Assembly (NCBI GenBank): GCA_004380135.1
Contig: QXCR01000227.1
Location: forward strand, 1 to 35,398
Length of the DNA stretch: 35,398 bases
Direction of reading: 5' to 3'
DNA from: Stemphylium vesicarium
Taxonomy: Eukaryota > Ascomycota > Dothideomycetes > Pleosporales > Pleosporaceae
Position numbers and translations under genes: made by a program. The first letter of the stretch is position 1. Every line of letters begins with the position of its first letter. Below the pieces are notes generated by a model. It saw nothing but the letters and a program-made list of their open reading frames with translations. It was not told where the DNA came from and searched no databases. Below are positions 30,186 to 35,398 of the stretch, one piece after another.

Positions 30186-32055
30186 ATGGCCTCACGTCGC
30201 GCGCTTGCACGCCTTCCGACTTTGACGGCCCGCTCTTCTCTAGTTCGCGCATCTCCTCTGTGCACCAGAATGTCGTCGCCAGTCAATCAAACCAAGGTCG
30301 CTGCACGGCGGCTGCATGCCACCGCTCAGCACCTAAAGCCAGCATCATCTGCAACGGCCGAGTCGTACCCCATGAACCATGAGCCGATACAATCGCCCGC
30401 AGATACACCAAACTTTGTCGACAACAAGTTTGTGGCCTCCAAAGCGACACAATGGATTGATCTGCATGATCCAGCAACCAACAACCTGGTGACACGGGTT
30501 CCGCAGAGCACAGATGAGGAACTCAAGGCGGCCGTCGACAGCGCCGAGAAGGCCTTCAAGCCATGGAAAGAGACGAGCTTGCTCCACAGACAGCAAATCC
30601 TGTTCAAATACACGCACTTGATCCGCGAGAACTGGGACAGGCTGGCAGCTAGCATCACACTGGAACAGGGCAAGACGTTCGCAGATGCGCGCGGCGATGT
30701 GCTTCGTGGGTTGCAGGTCGCCGAAACCGCCTGCGGTATCACTACCCAGATGACTGGCGAGGTACTCGAGGTTGCCAAGGACATGGAGACTCGCAGTTAC
30801 AGGGAGCCATTGGGTGTGGTGGCAGCAATCTGCCCTTTCAGTGAGTACAAGACGTGGGCACAACATGAGGATCGCGCTAATGTGTTACTCCAGACTTCCC
30901 CGCTATGATTCCTCTCTGGACCATTCCGATCGCTGCTGTTACCGGTAACACTTGTGTCATCAAGCCATCCGAACGCGACCCCGGTGCCTGTATGATTCTT
31001 GCCGAGCTGGCAGAGAAGGCCGGCTTCCCTCCTGGTGTCATCAACATTGTACACGGCGCGGCCAAGACTGTCGACTTCATCATTGATGAGCCCCGCATCA
31101 AGGCCATAAGCTTTGTCGGTAGCAACAAGGCAGGAGAGTACATTTACTCGCGCGCATCCGCCCAGGGCAAGCGTGTCCAGGCTAACCTCGGTGCGAAGAA
31201 CCACGCCGCTGTTCTGCCCGACTGCAACAAGAACCATGCTCTAAACGCAATCGCCGGTGCTGCTTTTGGTGCCGCTGGCCAGCGATGCATGGCCCTGAGC
31301 ACACTGGTCATGATTGGCGAGACCAAAGACTGGGTGCCTGAGATTGCTGAACGCGCAAAGGATCTTTCCATGAACGGTGGCTTCGAGCAGGGCGCCGATC
31401 TGGGTCCTGTCATCAGCCCTCAGTCCAAGAAGAGGATCGAGGAGCTCATTGCGAGCGCCGAAGAGGAGGGTGCGACTATCCTCCTTGACGGACGTGGCCA
31501 GAAGCCGCCATCCGACAAGTATGCCAACGGCAACTGGGTAAGTTTAATGAGACTTGGTGAGTTGTGAGTACTGACTGGAGTACAGGTCGGACCCACCATC
31601 ATCGCAAACGTCAAGCCACACATGAAGTGCTACACCGAGGAGATCTTCGGTCCTGTGCTTGTGTGCTTGAACGTCGAGACCATTGACGAGGCCATTGACA
31701 TGATCAACGCAAACGAGTATGGAAACGGTACCGCCATCTTCACCCGTTCAGGAGCTACTGCCGGACGCTTCCAGCGTGAGATTGAGGCTGGTCAGGTTGG
31801 CATCAACGTGCCCATTCCAGTCCCTGTAAGTCAAGTCCTATCGTCGGCAAACGCCTTCACAGACTAACACTGGTTTAGCTTCCCATGTTCTCCTTTACGG
31901 GTAACAAGAAGTCGGTTGCGGGCGGCGGTGCGAACACCTTCTACGGCAAGCCCGGTCTGCAATTCTACACACAACAAAAGACGGTGACGAGCCTGTGGAG
32001 GAGCGAGGATGCAGTTGCAACAAAGGCGTCTGTCAACATGCCTACGCACAGCTAG
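30186..32055 (+). CDS. Methylmalonate-semialdehyde dehydrogenase (acylating), mitochondrial, ALDH6 family
   Basis: Four exons (30186-30840, 30894-31537, 31586-31825, 31879-32055) with introns of 53, 48 and 53 bp encode 571 aa. The Arg/Ser-rich N-terminus (MASRRALARLPTLTARSSLVRA) is a typical mitochondrial presequence. The catalytic domain starts near FVDNKFVASKATQWIDLHDP. The split CPFNFPAMIPLW, the cofactor-binding segment CVIKPSERDPG, VQANLGAKNHA and the nucleophile Cys at about 350 in GAAGQRCMALS are all seen. The Asn in NLGAK, where most aldehyde dehydrogenases have the general-base Glu, is characteristic of this CoA-dependent family. Later come CYTEEIFGPVL, GQVGINVPIPVPLPMFSFTGNK and the C-terminal KTVTSLW. 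The enzyme converts methylmalonate or malonate semialdehyde plus CoA and NAD to propionyl- or acetyl-CoA and CO2 in valine and pyrimidine breakdown. Confidence 0.96.
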
Positions 32056-32432
32056 TTGGTCCTATCATGTTTAGCACGAAACGGAAATAGTTTTTCTGGA
32101 ACGTGAAGTAAAGGCTGAGCTTGGAATGATTTGAAAGCAAAAAATGTCAAATTTAATGAACTAGCTTGATTATAGAATTACGTGAAGCTGAATCATGCCC
32201 CCTGCGTGTATGTGCACCCAGATGATCCCGGACTCGGCACCCGTAGACGCTGTGAGGGTTCATGGTAGCTGCAGCCGAGCAGACTTGGTATGCAATGCAT
32301 CAAGTCACGAAAAAGCACCCATGCAGTTCACGAACTGGGCCCGCTTGGGATGAAATGCGCGATGCGGCGTGCCGACCGACCAAGCAGTCTGAAACGTCGG
32401 CAAAAAGACAAGCTTGGGAAGTCCGTGAGGCT

Positions 32433-32482
32433 GGGGGGAGGCAGGCAGGTCGGGGCTCGGGGCTGGGGGGCTCCTGGCGGGG
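32433..32482 (+). other. Potential G-quadruplex-forming G-tract cluster
   Basis: Five runs of four or more G lie within 50 bp: 32433-32438, 32452-32455, 32459-32462, 32465-32470 and 32479-32482. The last four have loops of 3, 2 and 8 bases, which fits the usual G4 pattern closely. Confidence 0.55.
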
Positions 32483-32687
32483 CCTGCTGCGCCTTTTTTT
32501 CCCCACCCGACATGCATCATCGATGACATGATTGCCCATGATGTGCCGTCGCGTATTTTGCTCATGGATATTTCTGCACTCGGCAGAACTACAGAGGCGT
32601 AATGTTCCAATGGCACTGTTCTCTTTGCCTCCCCCCAATCACAAAGGCACAGACCGGCTATTACGGGCTGGGCTTGGACTGGACTGG

Positions 32688-32714
32688 CTACTACTACTAC
32701 TACTACTACTACTA
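32688..32714. repeat. CTA trinucleotide microsatellite (9 units)
   Basis: Nine perfect CTA units lie in the non-coding gap between the dehydrogenase and DUF2406 genes. Confidence 0.95.
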
Positions 32715-33314
32715 GGCAAGAGAGAAGAGGGCGCGAAAGAAAATGTAAATGCAAGCGCCATGCATGCACGCTTCTTTCTACTTGCTACTTGGAGATGAGC
32801 TACTGGTGTAGTGTACCTCAGATTCGCTGGGACGCTGCGGTTTAGTTGCAGCATGCAGCACGATATTGGATGATGCTGGGGACTGGGGGGAACAGTGCCG
32901 CGACACCCAGATTGTGCCGGGTGTGTCTGTGTGTGTGTGCTGGAATAGGGTGGTTTCGGCTCATTTTTTCTTAAACTTCCCCAGATGCAAGGACAATGAA
33001 TGACAGCAACCGACTGGGTGGTACAGCGGACTGGGGGGCTGGCTGTAGGGGACGGTGGCGTGTGTGTGGAGGTGGAGGTAGGCGTAGGCAGTAGGCAGTT
33101 AGGTGAGAATGGGCTGCACGCGGGTAGTTAACCGTATTTAGCGGATAGACTATTGAAGCTGTCTAAATTTGCCAATGCTAAAACGGTCGGTCCTGGATAC
33201 GGTGTTGGAGAGTGGCAATTGCTGGCGACGTGACTCTCTGGTTCTGCTATGTCTGGCAGGTCAATTGACGTGTGTGGCAGAGGTTTGCTGGAGCAGAGAC
33301 GGAGCATTGTGTGG

Positions 33315-33335
33315 CATGTCGCATGTCGCATGTCG
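33315..33335. repeat. CATGTCG heptamer tandem repeat (3 units)
   Basis: Three perfect CATGTCG copies in direct succession lie in the upstream region of the DUF2406 gene. Confidence 0.9.
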
Positions 33336-33870
33336 CAGGCGACTAGACACGGTGCAAGGCCAGCTCTTATCGCAGTCTCGCATAGCCCGGACGCGTTTCA
33401 GGAAGTGGACCAGCTGTGGGCGCAGATCGTCCAAGACTCCAATCGGGGTACGTGGGCGTGGCCGTTGATGACGAGTCGTGCCCAGAAGGGCTCAACATTC
33501 GCAGCTGTTACGGGCGAGGCCTTGGGTACCGCGCGTCGTACTCGCCAGCTTACTAGATACTACCCTCCAGGGTTTCCGCGCGGACCGGTTGCAGTCTTAC
33601 ACTACACACACATCGTCAACCTCGTCTTTTTTTCTCTCTACTACATCTTTCTTGCTTTTGCGACGGCGATTGTCATAGCTGTGGCCCCCCGTCTACCCTT
33701 ATCATTACCCACAAGTGCACGCTGGGATCACATCCGAGTGCGTTCACACGCGCCATTCTCCACCGACGCACTCCTGGTCCGCCATACCCGTCCACCAGCC
33801 TCGTTGAAGCAGTTTAGCTCGTCCGATCATCCAAAGGAAAAAACTGGGTAACGCGCGACGCCGCAGAACA

Positions 33871-35076
33871 ATGGAGCAACCGACGCAGCAACCGCGCCCG
33901 CGAGGCCTCAGCTTCCACAGCAACAAAAGTCGCGAGCCGCCCGCGACGCCCAAGAGCCCCAAAAGTCCCTCTAAACACGAGCGCAAGCACAGCGACCACT
34001 ACGACCCCAACTCCAAGGCCAATCCCAACGCCGCCATGGTTGAGCAGCAGCCGAGTATGTCGCCTTGCCGATCATGTCATTCTGTTGACCCTCTGCTAAC
34101 TACGAACTACAGTGGCCGCTGCGCTCGAGAAGCCCACGCTCCAGTCCCTTCGCTCGTTCCAGCATACCGACGCGTCCGGTAACCCCATTGGTAAGTTGTG
34201 CTTGTTGTTGTTGTTGTTGTAGTCGTATGCAAGCATCGCCCTCTAACCCTGCCCCCAGCCGACCCCGATTTCTCCAACCCCACACGTTCGCGATGGGAGC
34301 GCCCGCTCGACACGATCCGCTCTTTTGAGGCGGCCATTGATGGCGAATACAGGCGTCGGGCGCAGTCTATGCGCGCCGATCAGACAGATATCATGAGCAG
34401 CTACGGCAGCCGCCGGAGTAGCTACTATGGTGGAGGAGGACACAACGACCAGAACCGTTACTCCACCACCAGCGGTTACTTCCCCCAGAGACAATCCGGC
34501 CGCGACAGCTATGCCGATGGCTATGGAAATGGCGGACCTGTTGGTGGAGGGCCACCACCACGCATGCGCTATGGAAACCGCATGCAGTCCGACCCGGGAT
34601 GGAATAACAGACAGACCATGCAGGGCGTCTACCCCATGAATGGATACCAACAGTCGCGTGACACAGTAAACACCAACGGCTCAAATGGAAGCCACAGTGA
34701 CGGCCCATACTCCAATGACCCCAGCAGCGAGAACAGCTCCATCGAGCGTGGCGTACCCGTCCAGCCACCGCAGCAAGACATGAGCTCACAATACGGATTC
34801 AATGGCTTCGGAAGAGGCCCCATCATGGAGGAGTACGCACAGGGCCCAGGCCAATACTCCCAGGGACCACCGCCTCCTCCACACAACAACGGTATGCCTT
34901 CCAACGGCATGCCACCACCACCTCCGAAACACGCCACCCCGGCTGCACCGATCAAATTGGGTGGCGGTGACGCATCTGGCACCGAGCCACAGAGGCCCAA
35001 GATGCTCTCCAAGAACAGCAGCAATGGAGGTGAAAAGCGGAAGAGCTGGTTTAAGAAACGGTTCAGCAAGGAGTAG
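33871..35076 (+). CDS. DUF2406 family fungal protein
   Basis: Three exons (33871-34054, 34113-34190, 34259-35076) with introns of 58 and 68 bp encode 359 aa. The second intron starts with a GTT-rich run. The conserved block at about 62-125 reads AALEKPTLQSLRSFQHTD, NPIADPDFSNPTRSRWERPLDT and IRSFEAAIDGEYRRR, which matches the fungal DUF2406 domain. Exon 2 is only 78 bp and carries its first half. The remainder is low-complexity, rich in Gly, Tyr, Asn, Gln and Ser, with polyproline runs (PPPPP), then a basic C-terminal motif KRKSWFKKRFSKE. No membrane helix or signal peptide is seen. The function of DUF2406 is not established. Polyproline stretches could bind SH3 or WW domains, and the basic tail could bind membranes or nucleic acid; both are inference. 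Confidence 0.88.
34202..34220. repeat. TTG trinucleotide run inside intron 2 of the DUF2406 gene
   Basis: Six TTG units plus one base lie just after the donor site of the 68-bp intron 34191-34258. Confidence 0.9.
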
Positions 35077-35398
35077 AATCACCACATATATGATAAGACA
35101 CGACACGAGCGTGTCACGAAGTGATGATTGGGAAGCCTTTTTGCTAGGGACACTGCAAGTCGCTGGCCGAACCGTTATGCGCACCCTCCTTATACAAGCA
35201 TGTCGGCGTTATGAAATGGAGTTTTGGCTATGGAGGATAGGGTATACCGCGGTTGTGGGTCGGGGGAGGTCTGGTGCTGCTTTATCTGCGCTACTCTCGG
35301 AAGCGTTAGCTTGGAGGCTTTCCTGGAGATAGGCTAGGTGTCCTGCCCGGCGGGCTGCATTCAGCTCTTTCTTTGTAGGTCTGACAACCCGGCCAGCG
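35077..35398. other. 3' flank of the DUF2406 gene to the window edge
   Basis: This 322-bp stretch follows the DUF2406 stop codon. Apart from its 3' UTR I see nothing that can be supported. Confidence 0.5.

Larger units (their letters stand above)
32056..33870. other. Intergenic, 1.8 kb: G-rich upstream region of the DUF2406 gene
   Basis: The gap contains G-rich plus-strand tracts (32433-32482 and again near 32879-32895 and 33020-33085), a CTA trinucleotide repeat, a short TG-rich run near 32920-32940, a triple CATGTCG repeat and a CT-rich leader (about 33590-33660) before the DUF2406 gene. An ATG-started 200-codon frame at 33249-33851 overlaps the expected promoter and has no recognisable domain; I do not call it. 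Confidence 0.5.

Noticed and set aside
33249..33851. Plus-strand 200-codon ATG frame before the DUF2406 gene
   Set aside because: It ends 20 bp before the DUF2406 start, runs through the CT-rich leader and a heptamer repeat, and shows no domain; probably promoter sequence.

Overview
This is a nuclear segment from a filamentous ascomycete, most likely a dothideomycete of the order Pleosporales. Short introns of about 46-160 bp with GT...AG ends and CTAAC/CTGAC-like branch sites interrupt most genes. The gene set is also typical of Pezizomycotina: palC, a Pth11-type rhodopsin-fold receptor, a fungal DUF2406 protein, a Reg1/Hex2-type PP1 subunit and a complex I 12 kDa subunit. The placement rests on my memory of protein families, since no database search was possible. 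Start codons were checked as ATG, and each exon chain was checked by hand for an intact frame.

Left third (1-12.5 kb, all minus strand): a thiolase-like gene cut by the window edge, a FAN1-type DNA repair nuclease (865 aa), a seven-helix rhodopsin-domain protein (420 aa), a 688-aa protein of unknown function with a tandem FAPEP-I/V-ETT motif, and an acidic 219-aa hypothetical protein. Wide gaps separate these genes; one holds an old tandem duplication.

Middle (13.6-23 kb, minus strand): an intron-containing tRNA-Asp gene, an amino acid/choline-type permease (565 aa) whose first intron is almost half TCAA microsatellite, palC of the ambient-pH signalling pathway (472 aa), a small complex I subunit (104 aa), a cysteine-rich 213-aa orphan with a cluster of ACTCACA motifs upstream, and a DHA2-type drug/H+ antiporter (636 aa).

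Right third (25-35 kb, plus strand): a Reg1/Hex2-like PP1 regulatory subunit (571 aa), calnexin (562 aa, five exons), mitochondrial methylmalonate-semialdehyde dehydrogenase (571 aa, four exons) and a DUF2406 protein (359 aa).

The genes look like an ordinary housekeeping neighbourhood, not a biosynthetic or defence cluster. I see no transposon, CRISPR array, rRNA, telomere or obvious horizontally acquired island. The parts least explained by known biology are the 688-aa repeat protein, the cysteine-rich orphan with its promoter motif cluster, and a few unusual non-coding stretches.
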